DNA of 64,000 bases from JANNPJ01 sp035474375. Its GTDB lineage: Bacteria > Actinomycetota > Actinomycetes > Actinomycetales > Kineosporiaceae. The position numbers were made by a program, and so were the translations under genes. The stretch lies in assembly GCA_035474375.1 (NCBI GenBank), contig DATINJ010000167.1, forward strand, positions 8,354-72,353. The letters are read 5' to 3'. The notes under the pieces were generated by a model. The model did not search any database and was not told the origin of the DNA. It was given only the letters and a program-made list of their open reading frames with translations. Shown here one piece after another: positions 15,938 through 24,662 of the stretch. Numbering within the stretch: position 1 is the stretch's first letter; the number at the start of each line of letters is the position of its first letter.

Positions 15938-16393
15938 ATGACGGCGCAGATCGGCCTATTGGTCCGGGAGTTGCTGGCAGGAGACCTGCAGGCCTACCCG
16001 GAGCGGACCGCTGCCCTCGACGAGCCGGGCTGGAACGCCTTCGGTGAGATCGTCGGAGCGGCCTTCTACTCCGCCGTGGGGCAGCGCTTCGGTTCGAGCC
16101 AGGGTGAGGGCGAGATCACCAGCTTCGTCGCCGCCGCTGCGGACCCGTACGCCGGCACGCCGGTCGCCGTGGATGTCTCGGCCGCCGAGGCGCTGGTGCG
16201 TTCGGTGCTCGGAGACGAGGCCACCGTGGGAGCCGTGCTCGACCAGCTCGACGAGCCCGACCTGGCCCGGATCGAGCTGGTGCTGCTGCGCAAGCTGCTC
16301 GATGACGGCGGCCCGGACGGCCAATCGGTGGAGACCCTGGTCTCCTCCGCGCAGAACGAGGCGGCCCAGTTCAGCGGCGAGGCCGGGAACTGA
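15938..16393 (+). CDS. Hypothetical soluble protein
   Basis: A 151-residue acidic protein with no signal peptide or membrane helix. It begins MTAQIGLLVRELLAGDLQAY and has amphipathic helical stretches such as WNAFGEIVGAAFYSAVGQRF and LARIELVLLRKLLDD. GGAGGGG precedes the ATG by about 8 nt, supporting translation. No family recognised. It overlaps the end of the convergent MerR gene by 23 nt. Confidence 0.65.
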   Translation: MTAQIGLLVRELLAGDLQAYPERTAALDEPGWNAFGEIVGAAFYSAVGQRFGSSQGEGEITSFVAAAADPYAGTPVAVDVSAAEALVRSVLGDEATVGAVLDQLDEPDLARIELVLLRKLLDDGGPDGQSVETLVSSAQNEAAQFSGEAGN

Positions 16394-17003
16394 AGACATG
16401 TTGCTGCGCCAGCCGGCGCAGCGCGATCAGCACCGGTTCGTACATCACCGTTCCGATCACCACGGTGCGAAGGGTCTCGGCCGCTGACTCGCTTGGCAGG
16501 CCGATGACTTCGGCCTCGGCGACGGTGAGCGCCGCCCCGGCATAGGTCCGGAGGGTGGCCTCGCCCGGCGTGAGCTCGACCATCTCCAGTGCGGCCAGGG
16601 CGCTCTCCAGCTCACGCAGCGCCGCCGACTGCGGATTCACCTGCCAGCCCAGCGTGGCGATGGCCGCCAGCGCCCGTTCCGGCGGCGGGGCGCCGGCCAC
16701 CGGGCGGGCGGACAGCGCCCGGTGCGTGGTGGCGACCGCCCGACCCAACCGCTCGTCCGGGTCGTCGTCCGGGTCGTCCGCTGGCGCGTCCAGGGCCCCG
16801 AGCAGCTCGCTGACCGTCGTGATCGAGAGCCGCCCAACCTCCACCAGGGCGCGGATCAGTCGCAACCGCTCGACATGGGCGCGGTCGTACTCGGCCTGAG
16901 TGGCGCTGATCGCCGTTCCCGACGGAAGCAGCCCTTCCCGGATGTAGTACTTGATCGTGGGCACCGTGAGTCCCGTGATTCGGGACAATTCTGAGATTCG
17001 CAT
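16371..17003 (-). CDS. MerR-family transcriptional regulator
   Basis: A 210-residue regulator. The N terminus is the MerR winged helix: MRISELSRITGLTVPTIKYY, then IREGLLP, and RLRLIRALVEVGRLSITTVSEL in the linker region. The C-terminal part (about 100-210) is Ala-rich and helical; no Cys cluster for metal sensing and no cobalamin-binding motif is visible, so the inducer is unknown. It diverges from a small membrane-protein gene across a long palindrome that is its probable operator. Confidence 0.85.
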   Translation of the reverse strand: MRISELSRITGLTVPTIKYYIREGLLPSGTAISATQAEYDRAHVERLRLIRALVEVGRLSITTVSELLGALDAPADDPDDDPDERLGRAVATTHRALSARPVAGAPPPERALAAIATLGWQVNPQSAALRELESALAALEMVELTPGEATLRTYAGAALTVAEAEVIGLPSESAAETLRTVVIGTVMYEPVLIALRRLAQQHVFSSRPRR

Positions 17004-17051
17004 TTGACTTGGACAGTAACACTATCCAGACTGGCTAGTGTTACTATCCAA
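17004..17051. promoter_or_regulatory. MerR operator palindrome and divergent promoter
   Basis: Sixteen-bp arms 17009-17024 and 17036-17051 (one mismatch) with a nearly palindromic centre (CCA...TGG). TTGACT at 17004-17009 could be the plus-strand -35, with CAGACT at 17027-17032 (17-bp spacing) as the -10. TTGGAC/GCTAGT would give the 19-bp spacing typical of MerR promoters. Confidence 0.7.
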
Positions 17052-17063
17052 GGAGGTCGTTCC

Positions 17064-17513
17064 ATGTTCGCGCAGCTGTCCGACGTCTCGCAGGCGGCAA
17101 CCATCACCCTCTCCGCGTCGTCGAAGAGCACCGCCGGCATTCTGCTGATCACGATCGTCGGGATCGCCTACGGCGGCACGTTCCTGCTTCGGGTGGTCGG
17201 CGGCAAGGTGCCGGTCACCGATTTTCAGAAGGCGTACTTCCGGGCCGGGCACGCCCATGCCGGGGTGCTGGTGATTCTCGGCCTGCTGGCCACCATCCTG
17301 GTCGACAGCACCGACCTGGACGGCGCCCTGCGGATGGTGGCCCGGGACGGCGTCCCACTGGCGGCGATCCTGATCTCGGCCGGCTTCTTCGGCGCCGCCA
17401 TCGGTCCCGACCGAACCTCCCCGAACCGTTTGATCGCGTTGATCTGGTTGGGCGCCTTGTCGCTCACCGCGGGGGTATTGACGCTCGGGATCGGTCTGCT
17501 GACCGCCAGCTGA
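17064..17513 (+). CDS. Four-helix membrane protein under MerR control
   Basis: A 149-residue protein with about four membrane helices: STAGILLITIVGIAYGGTFL, AHAGVLVILGLLATILV, VPLAAILISAGFFGAAIG and LIALIWLGALSLTAGVLTLG. The motif RAGHAHAGVL at the start of helix 2 contains two His that could bind metal or haem; this is only suggestive. The start at 17064 is fixed by AAGGAGGT 6 nt upstream. It is transcribed divergently from the MerR gene across their shared palindrome, so it is the likely target. No family name assigned. Confidence 0.75.
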   Translation: MFAQLSDVSQAATITLSASSKSTAGILLITIVGIAYGGTFLLRVVGGKVPVTDFQKAYFRAGHAHAGVLVILGLLATILVDSTDLDGALRMVARDGVPLAAILISAGFFGAAIGPDRTSPNRLIALIWLGALSLTAGVLTLGIGLLTAS

Positions 17514-17540
17514 GGCGCTTTGTCATATGACACGCCTTTT
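17513..17540 (+). terminator. Possible terminator between convergent genes
   Basis: AGGCG/CGCCT flank the palindrome GTCATATGAC, followed by TTTT. Imperfect stem with an internal loop; low confidence. Confidence 0.3.
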
Positions 17541-17579
17541 GGGTCGGATGTTTTGAGCCGAGCGTCGGAGTAGGCGCTT

Positions 17580-18305
17580 TCAGGCCGGAGTGTTGGTTCG
17601 GGCCAGGACGTCGGTCAGCCGACCGGCGGCGGCCACCACCGCGGCCGCGTGCTGGCGGCCGGGCTGACGGGTGAAACGCTCGATCGGCCCGGAGATCGAG
17701 ACCGCCGCGACCACCCGCCCGGACGGTCCGCGGACCGGCGCAGACACCGAGGCGACGCCGGCCTCGCGCTCGGCAATGCTCTGCGCCCAACCGCGGCGGC
17801 GGACGGCGGAGAGCGTGGTGGCGGTGAAGCGAGCCCCGTTCAGCCCACGGTGCAAGCGATCCGGCTCCTCCCAGGCGAGCAGGGTTTGCGCGGCCGAACC
17901 GGCCAGCATGCTGAGCGCCGACCCGACCGGGATGGAATCGCGCAGGCCCACCGGCCTTTCAGCGGCAGCCACGCAGACCCGCTGATCACCTTGGCGGCGG
18001 AACAGCTGGGCGCTCTCGCCGGTGTGATCGCGCAGCGAGGTCAGCACCGGCCCGGCGGCGGCCAGCAGCCGGTCCTCGCCGGCCGCGGCGGCCAGCTCGG
18101 CCAGCCGCGGGCCGAGGACGAAACGCCCCTGCAGGTCTCGTCCAACGAGCCGATGGTGCTCCAGGGCGACCGCCAGGCGGTGCGCGGTCGGCCGAGCCAG
18201 CCCGGTGGCGATCACTAATTGGGCCAGTGTTGCCGGGCCCGCTTCGAGGGCACCAAGCAGCACGGCTGCCTTGTCCAGCACGCCGACTCCGCTACTCTTG
18301 TCCAT
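17580..18305 (-). CDS. ndgR: IclR-family regulator of leucine genes (NdgR type)
   Basis: A 241-residue IclR regulator. HTH: VGVLDKAAVLLGALEAGPAT then LAQLVIATGLARPTAHRLAV. Effector domain: FRRQGDQRVCVAAAERPVGL, LSMLAGSAAQTLLAW, VASVSAPVRGPSGRVVAAVS. Position divergent from leuCD and the sequence match the actinobacterial NdgR/LeuR group, known in Streptomyces and Corynebacterium to control leuCD and other amino acid genes. The ATG at 18305 is chosen; the open frame extends much further upstream only as a shadow of leuC. Confidence 0.9.
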   Translation of the reverse strand: MDKSSGVGVLDKAAVLLGALEAGPATLAQLVIATGLARPTAHRLAVALEHHRLVGRDLQGRFVLGPRLAELAAAAGEDRLLAAAGPVLTSLRDHTGESAQLFRRQGDQRVCVAAAERPVGLRDSIPVGSALSMLAGSAAQTLLAWEEPDRLHRGLNGARFTATTLSAVRRRGWAQSIAEREAGVASVSAPVRGPSGRVVAAVSISGPIERFTRQPGRQHAAAVVAAAGRLTDVLARTNTPA

Positions 18306-18317
18306 GGAGCGATATTG

Positions 18318-18338
18318 GCGTCTCATCAAGCGAGACGC
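18318..18338. promoter_or_regulatory. Putative NdgR operator
   Basis: Perfect 7-bp inverted repeat GCGTCTC-N7-GAGACGC, 13 nt upstream of the ndgR start and 58 nt before leuC. TCTC...GAGA arms resemble reported NdgR/LtbR sites. Confidence 0.55.
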
Positions 18339-18395
18339 AAGCGCAACCACAAATCCGGGTAGAACCGGGGTGAATTCGGATGGAGGATGATCAAC

Positions 18396-19811
<1,416 letters not shown>

Positions 19812-19821
19812 GGAGTTTCTG

Positions 19822-20418
19822 ATGGACAAGTTCAGCGCACACACCGGGATCGGCGTCCCGCTGCGTCGGTCCAACGTGGACACCGACCAAATCATCCCCG
19901 CCGTCTACCTGAAGCGGGTGACCCGGACCGGATTCGAGGACGGGCTGTTCTCCGCCTGGCGCAACGACCCGGAGTTCATCCTCAACCGCCCGCCGTACGA
20001 CAAGGGTTCGGTCCTGGTGGCCGGACCGGACTTCGGCACCGGCTCCTCCCGCGAGCACGCCGTCTGGGCGCTCAACGATTACGGGTTCCGGGTGGTGCTC
20101 TCGTCCCGGTTCGCCGACATCTTCCGGGGAAACGCAGGCAAGCAGGGACTGCTCGCCGCCGCCGTCGCTCAGGAGGACATCGAGCGGATCTGGGTGGCGC
20201 TGGAAAGCCGCCCGGGGACCGAGGTGACGGTCGATTTGGCGGCCCGAACGGCGTCCTGCGAGGACCTCACGGTGCCTTTCGAGGTGGACGACTACACCCG
20301 CTGGCGGCTCCTGGAGGGTCTCGACGACATCGGACTGACCCTCCGACACGTCGATCAGGTGGGTGATTTCGAGAACATGCGACCAAAATGGTTGCCGACC
20401 ACTCTGCCCGCTCGCTGA
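19822..20418 (+). CDS. leuD: 3-isopropylmalate dehydratase, small subunit
   Basis: A 198-residue swivelling-domain subunit. Key segments: SNVDTDQIIPAVYLKRVTRTG, VAGPDFGTGSSREHAVWAL (substrate binding) and SSRFADIFRGNAGKQGLL. AAGGAG (19810-19815) overlaps the leuC stop and is 6 nt from the ATG, so translation is coupled to leuC. The usual actinobacterial order leuC-leuD-hup is kept. Confidence 0.97.
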   Translation: MDKFSAHTGIGVPLRRSNVDTDQIIPAVYLKRVTRTGFEDGLFSAWRNDPEFILNRPPYDKGSVLVAGPDFGTGSSREHAVWALNDYGFRVVLSSRFADIFRGNAGKQGLLAAAVAQEDIERIWVALESRPGTEVTVDLAARTASCEDLTVPFEVDDYTRWRLLEGLDDIGLTLRHVDQVGDFENMRPKWLPTTLPAR

Positions 20419-20501
20419 GCCCCCTTCCCGGGCCCCGTCGACGGCGAAACATAGTGCGAGACAGTCGAAAAGACCGATAGGAACGGACGTCGGTCGGGCT
20501 C

Positions 20502-20538
20502 CCAGGGCCCCTCAGAAGCCTCTGAGGGGCCCTGGTTT
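20502..20538 (+). terminator. leuCD terminator
   Basis: A perfect 15-bp stem (20502-20516 with 20521-20535), AGCC loop, followed by TTT only. Very stable hairpin 83 nt after leuD. Confidence 0.75.
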
Positions 20539-20571
20539 GCGTTGAGACACAACAACAAATCCGCCCATGCG

Positions 20572-20602
20572 TTGGATTTATGCACGTCAGAGGCCGTACC
20601 TT
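20572..20602 (+). promoter_or_regulatory. Possible hup promoter
   Basis: TTGGAT (20572-20577) and TACCTT (20597-20602) with a 19-bp spacer, giving a leader of about 42 nt that holds a small hairpin ATCGAG/CTCGAT (20613-20630). Confidence 0.35.
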
Positions 20603-20649
20603 CGTGTGCAATATCGAGTATTCGCTCGATCCGCGCACCGGAGGAAACA

Positions 20650-21495
20650 GTGAACAAGGCAGAGATCGTCGAAGCCCTTCAGGATCGCCTGGGCGGCAAG
20701 CAGTCCGCAGCCGACGCCCTCGACGCGGTGATTGACACGATCACTCGCGCCGTCGTGCGCGGCGAAAAGGTCACGATCAGTGGCTTCGGCTCGTTCGAGA
20801 AGGCCGTACGGAACGCTCGTACCGGCCGCAACCCGCGCACCGGCGAGAAGGTCCGGATCAAGAAGACGTCCGTCCCGCGTTTCCGGGCCGGTACCTCTTT
20901 CAAGACCTACGTCGCCGACCCCAAGTCGCTTCCCAAGCCGATCATCTCCGCGACCGGCGTCGTCCGGGCGGCGACCACCCGTGGCGCAGCCACGGCGGCC
21001 AAGGCAGCAGCAGCGAGCCGGACCGCCGCCAAGGCAACGGCCACCAAGGCACCCGCAACTCGGGCTGCCGCGACCAAGACCGCGACCAAGGCCCCCGCCA
21101 AGGCGACCGCCACCAAGGCGACCGCCACCAAGGCACCGGCCACCAAGGCCGCGGCCACGAAGGCACCCGCGACCCGGGCCGCCGCAACCAAGGCCCCCGC
21201 CAAGGCAACCCCGGCCAAGGCGACGGCTACGAAGGCCACCGCGACCAAGGCGCCCGCTGCCAAGGCAACGGCCACCAAGGCCCCGGCCGCCAAGACGGTT
21301 GCCACCAAGGCACCCGCCCGCAAGGCTGCGGCCGTGAAGACGGCGGCGCCGGCCACCAAGGCCGCTGCCACCAAGACCGCCACCAAGGCTCCGGCCAAGA
21401 CGGCGGCCAAGACCTCCGCGGCACGCACCACGGCCGTCAAGTCCCCGACTCCGACGCCGGCGAAGAAGGTCAGCACCCGCCGCACCACCCGCTGA
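20650..21495 (+). CDS. hup: HU-like histone protein with long basic tail
   Basis: A 281-residue nucleoid protein. Residues 1-90 are a standard HU fold: MNKAEIVEALQDRLGGKQSA, VTISGFGSFEKAVRNARTGR, NPRTGEKVRIKKTSVPRFRA, GTSFKTYV. Residues about 100-281 are an Ala/Lys/Thr/Pro repeat tail (ATKAPATKAAATKAPA and variants), similar to the histone-H1-like tail of mycobacterial HupB. The tail is about twice as long as the HU core. GGAGGA precedes the GTG by 4 nt. It lies downstream of leuD as in mycobacteria. Confidence 0.95.
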   Translation: MNKAEIVEALQDRLGGKQSAADALDAVIDTITRAVVRGEKVTISGFGSFEKAVRNARTGRNPRTGEKVRIKKTSVPRFRAGTSFKTYVADPKSLPKPIISATGVVRAATTRGAATAAKAAAASRTAAKATATKAPATRAAATKTATKAPAKATATKATATKAPATKAAATKAPATRAAATKAPAKATPAKATATKATATKAPAAKATATKAPAAKTVATKAPARKAAAVKTAAPATKAAATKTATKAPAKTAAKTSAARTTAVKSPTPTPAKKVSTRRTTR

Positions 21496-21530
21496 ATCGC
21501 GGCGCTCGGCGCCGCTGATCGCGGCGCACG

Positions 21531-21569
21531 ACGTGGCGGGCCAACCCTTTGCCGGGTGGCCCGCCACGT
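21531..21569 (+). terminator. Hairpin after hup
   Basis: A perfect 13-bp stem (ACGTGGCGGGCCA/TGGCCCGCCACGT) with a 13-nt loop, between hup and murA. No T-run. Confidence 0.5.
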
Positions 21570-21612
21570 GCACGAATGGTGGCCTACCGCAGAGGTAGGA
21601 CACCATGGCCCC

Positions 21613-22932
21613 ATGAACGATGTACTCACCGTCCACGGCGGCACCCCGCTCGTCGGCAGCCTGCAGGTCCGCGGAGCCAAGAACTTCGTCTCCAAGGCCG
21701 TGGTCGCCGCCCTGCTCGGGGACGGCCCCAGCGTCCTGTACAACGTTCCGCGGATCCGTGATGTGGTTGTCGTCACCGGTCTGCTGGAACTGCACGGTGT
21801 GATGGTGGACGACGTGCCGGGCCCCGAGGGTGAACTGCGCCTCGACCCGAGCAACGTGGACCACGCGCACGTCGCGGACATCGACGCGCACGCCGGTGCC
21901 AGCCGGATCCCGATCCTGTTCTGCGGACCGTTGCTGCATCGGCTGGGTGAGGCTTTCATCCCCGATCTCGGTGGCTGCCGGATCGGCGACCGGCCGATCA
22001 ATTACCACCTCGACGTGCTGCGCCAGTTCGGTGCGGTGGTCGAGAAGGAGCCGCACGGCATCGCGATCCGGGCGCCGCACCGGCTGCAGGGCGTGAAACT
22101 GGAGCTGCCGTACCCGAGCGTCGGAAGCACCGAGCAGGTGCTGCTGACTGCCGTTCGGGCAGAGGGAGTCACGGAGCTGCGCAACGCCGCGATCGAGCCG
22201 GAGATCATGGATCTGATCGCCGTGCTGCAGAAGATGGGCGCGATCATCAGCGTCGACACCGACCGGGTGATCCGGATCGAAGGTGTCGACCGGCTCGGTG
22301 GATTCACCCACCGGGCCATGCCGGACCGGATCGAAGCCGCCTCCTGGGCCTGTGCCGCCTTGGCCACCAAGGGTGACGTCACCGTGCTCGGCGCCCGCCA
22401 GCAGGAGATGATGACCTTCCTGAACGTGTTCCGGAAGGTCGGTGGCGAGCTCGACATCCGCGACGAGGGAATCCGGTTCAGCCATCCGGGTGGCACGTTG
22501 AACTCACTGGTCCTGGAGACCGATGTGCACCCGGGGTTCATGACCGACTGGCAGCAACCACTGGTGGTGGCGCTGACTCAGGCCAGCGGGCTGTCGATCG
22601 TGCACGAGACGGTCTACGAGAACCGGTTCGGCTTCACCCAGGCGTTGCGGGACATGGGCGCCCAGGTCCAGGTCTACCGGGAGTGCCTGGGCAGCCGCCC
22701 GTGCCGGTTCGGACAGCGCAACTTCCAGCACTCGGCGGTGATCTCCGGGCCGGCCAAGCTGCACGGCGCCGACATCACCGTTCCCGATCTGCGTGGCGGA
22801 TTCAGCCACCTGATCGCCGCGCTGGCCGCCGAGGGCACCTCGCGGGTCCGCGGAATCGGCGTCATCGACCGTGGTTACGAGGCCTTCGAGGAGAAGCTCG
22901 GCGCGCTCGGCGCCAATTACGAGCGCGGCTAG
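21613..22932 (+). CDS. murA: UDP-N-acetylglucosamine 1-carboxyvinyltransferase
   Basis: A 439-residue EPSP-synthase-fold enzyme catalysing the first committed step of peptidoglycan synthesis (enolpyruvyl transfer to UDP-GlcNAc). VRGAKNFVSKAVVAALLGDG holds the N-terminal Lys-Asn pair. The active-site loop reads GGCRIGDRPINYH and keeps Cys, the fosfomycin target; mycobacterial MurA has Asp there. The C terminus has DLRGGFSHLIAALAAEG. The ATG at 21613 has GAGGTAGGA 12 nt upstream; an extension to 21556 lacks family support. It sits between hup and F420 genes. Confidence 0.93.
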   Translation: MNDVLTVHGGTPLVGSLQVRGAKNFVSKAVVAALLGDGPSVLYNVPRIRDVVVVTGLLELHGVMVDDVPGPEGELRLDPSNVDHAHVADIDAHAGASRIPILFCGPLLHRLGEAFIPDLGGCRIGDRPINYHLDVLRQFGAVVEKEPHGIAIRAPHRLQGVKLELPYPSVGSTEQVLLTAVRAEGVTELRNAAIEPEIMDLIAVLQKMGAIISVDTDRVIRIEGVDRLGGFTHRAMPDRIEAASWACAALATKGDVTVLGARQQEMMTFLNVFRKVGGELDIRDEGIRFSHPGGTLNSLVLETDVHPGFMTDWQQPLVVALTQASGLSIVHETVYENRFGFTQALRDMGAQVQVYRECLGSRPCRFGQRNFQHSAVISGPAKLHGADITVPDLRGGFSHLIAALAAEGTSRVRGIGVIDRGYEAFEEKLGALGANYERG

Positions 22933-22952
22933 TCTCGCCGGCTTCGAACGGG

Positions 22953-23165
22953 TCAGTCTCTGAGAGTGCTGCCGATCGTGCCGAGCGTGAGGCCGGTGAT
23001 GGTGCCATCGGCGGCCTGCTCCACGGTCAGGCGCTGACCCGGGCGAAGGTGGCGAAGGCCGCTGAGCCGCAGGGCGGCTACCTCGAACGGCAGCACGACG
23101 CCCTGGTCAGTCAGGACAGAGCCGGCGCCGGACTCCGGGTCATAACGGTAAACGGTGGCCTGCAC
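22953..23165 (-). CDS. Cold-shock-domain-like small protein
   Basis: A 70-residue protein, MQATVYRYDPESGAGSVLTD, then GVVLPFEVAALRLSGLRHLR and PGQRLTVEQ. The order of strands (a GxV strand with aromatic residue, LPF, LRxGQ) resembles a cold-shock OB fold with a divergent RNP motif, so RNA or DNA binding is plausible. Similar small proteins lie near cofC in other actinobacteria. The GTG start is embedded in a hairpin following cofC and has no visible ribosome binding site, so translation may be coupled to cofC. Confidence 0.7.
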   Translation of the reverse strand: MQATVYRYDPESGAGSVLTDQGVVLPFEVAALRLSGLRHLRPGQRLTVEQAADGTITGLTLGTIGSTLRD

Positions 23166-23192
23166 GGCGCTCAGCGTAGCGCTGAGCGCCGT
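23164..23192 (-). promoter_or_regulatory. Hairpin between cofC stop and the cold-shock-like start
   Basis: A perfect 13-bp stem with a 3-nt loop fills the 27-nt gap and takes in the first two bases of the downstream GTG. No T-run. It could slow or couple translation. Confidence 0.5.
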
Positions 23193-23870
23193 TCAGACGG
23201 TGATTTCGGCCAGTGCGGCTGCGGTGCGAGGGCCGACCCCGAATTCGATCGCCGTCCGCAGGTCTGCCGGGGTGTCGACATCCCGGCGCAACCGCGGCAG
23301 GTCGGCCTCCAACCGGAAGGCGCCGGCGGCCTGGTGCGCGCTCGCGGACGCCGGACCGAACGACGGGCGCATCGCGGCCGGAGTGAGCGCGGTCAGCAAC
23401 ACGGTGCCGGTGCCCTCGGCGTCCGGGATGAAGACCATGGCCGGCGGGACCGTTCGGCCATCGCCGGCCCGGGTCAGCAGGTCGCCGGAGAGTTCGAGCG
23501 CTGTCTCCAGGTCACCGGTCCGCAGCGCCGGTAGATCGCCGAGCAGTACCGCGCAGCGGCCGAGGATGGCGGCAAGTCCGTCGGTGACCGCGGGCAACAA
23601 CCCGGCGCCGGGGGAGGACTCGGCTTGGACCCGGGCTCCGGCCGCGGCGGCTGCGGCGGCCAGGTCGGGGTCGGGGGTGACCACCAGGACGGCGTCCACC
23701 CGGTCGACGGCCAGGACGGCGGTCAGGCAGTCCAGCGCGATCGCGGTGGCCAGCGCCGCCGGGGCACCGAGCCGTGACTTCGCCCCGGGGCCGCCCTTAA
23801 GTGGGAGGATCACAGTCCAGCCCGTCGCCGGCTCGGCGATGCTCGACAAGGTTGCTTCTGGAGTGGGCAT
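23193..23870 (-). CDS. cofC: Phosphoenolpyruvate/2-phospholactate guanylyltransferase (F420 synthesis)
   Basis: A 225-residue nucleotidyltransferase of the CofC/FbiD family that makes the GDP-linked precursor of coenzyme F420. WTVILPLKGGPGAKSRLG is the N-terminal nucleotide-binding loop, LLGDLPALRTGDLE carries the metal-binding Asp, and RLEADLPRLRRDVDTPADL is the typical C-terminal signature. In actinobacteria the substrate is now thought to be phosphoenolpyruvate. The gene diverges from plsC, and the cofC-plsC-gpsA neighbourhood matches other actinobacteria. Confidence 0.9.
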   Translation of the reverse strand: MPTPEATLSSIAEPATGWTVILPLKGGPGAKSRLGAPAALATAIALDCLTAVLAVDRVDAVLVVTPDPDLAAAAAAAGARVQAESSPGAGLLPAVTDGLAAILGRCAVLLGDLPALRTGDLETALELSGDLLTRAGDGRTVPPAMVFIPDAEGTGTVLLTALTPAAMRPSFGPASASAHQAAGAFRLEADLPRLRRDVDTPADLRTAIEFGVGPRTAAALAEITV

Positions 23871-23909
23871 TCGATGATGTCCCCGGTTCGATCGGAAGGT
23901 GGGACTTAC

Positions 23910-24662
23910 GTGGCGCGGCGCAAGATCGGGCCGTGGTACCGATTGGCCGTGATCGTGCTACGACCCTTGATGATGTTCTTGACCAGGAGGAACTGGCGAG
24001 GGGCGGAGAATCTTCCGGTCGGCGTCGGTTTTGTCGCAGTGGTCAATCACATCTCTCATGTCGATCCCTTCACGTTCGGCCACTTCATGTACGACAACGG
24101 GTATCTGCCGCGGTTCCTCACCAAGGAGACCGTGTTCAGAGTGCCGTTCATCGGCCGAGTGGTCTCCGGTGCGCAACAGATCCCGGTCTACCGGGAGACT
24201 GCGGACGCCGCGGCGTCCTATTCCGCAGCGGTGGATGCCGTTCGACGCGGCGAATGTGTGGCGATCTACCCGGAAGGAACTCTGACGCGTGACCCTGATC
24301 TTTGGCCGATGCGAGGAAAGACCGGAGCGGCTCGAATCGCTCTGGCCACCGGCTGCCCGGTCGTCCCGGTGGCCCAGTGGGGGGCGCAGCGGATCCTTCC
24401 GCCGTACCACCACTGGCCCCGACTACTGCCCCGGCACGAAGTACACGTCTGGGCCGGCCGGCCCGTTGACCTCACCCGGTTCGGCGGTGTCGAGGTGAGC
24501 GCCGAAGTGCTGAGCGAGGCCACCGAGCAAGTGATGACCGACCTGACCGGGCTGCTGGAGGAGATCCGCGGCACGGCCGCGCCGGCGAAACGCTGGGACC
24601 CACGCGCCGCCGGACAACCGGTGATCGGCAACCCGAACCGGTTCAAGGGGGGTCGCTCATGA
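23910..24662 (+). CDS. plsC: 1-acyl-sn-glycerol-3-phosphate acyltransferase
   Basis: A 250-residue PlsC-family acyltransferase converting lysophosphatidate to phosphatidate at the membrane. The acyltransferase motif is NHISHVDPFTFGHF (HX4D), with FLTKETVFRVPFIGRVV, IPVYRE and YPEGTLTRD downstream. A hydrophobic N-terminal helix covers RLAVIVLRPLMMFL. The GTG at 23910 (VARRKIGPWYRL) is preferred since homologues begin there and GGAAGGTGGG lies just upstream; ATGs at 23874 and 23877 add 11-12 residues. It overlaps gpsA by 4 nt, linking two steps of glycerophospholipid synthesis. Confidence 0.9.
   Translation: MARRKIGPWYRLAVIVLRPLMMFLTRRNWRGAENLPVGVGFVAVVNHISHVDPFTFGHFMYDNGYLPRFLTKETVFRVPFIGRVVSGAQQIPVYRETADAAASYSAAVDAVRRGECVAIYPEGTLTRDPDLWPMRGKTGAARIALATGCPVVPVAQWGAQRILPPYHHWPRLLPRHEVHVWAGRPVDLTRFGGVEVSAEVLSEATEQVMTDLTGLLEEIRGTAAPAKRWDPRAAGQPVIGNPNRFKGGRS

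Noticed and set aside
20990..21490. Array-like repeats that could suggest CRISPR or a minisatellite
   Set aside because: They are in frame inside the hup gene and code for the Ala/Lys/Thr/Pro tail; no spacers of constant length and no cas genes.
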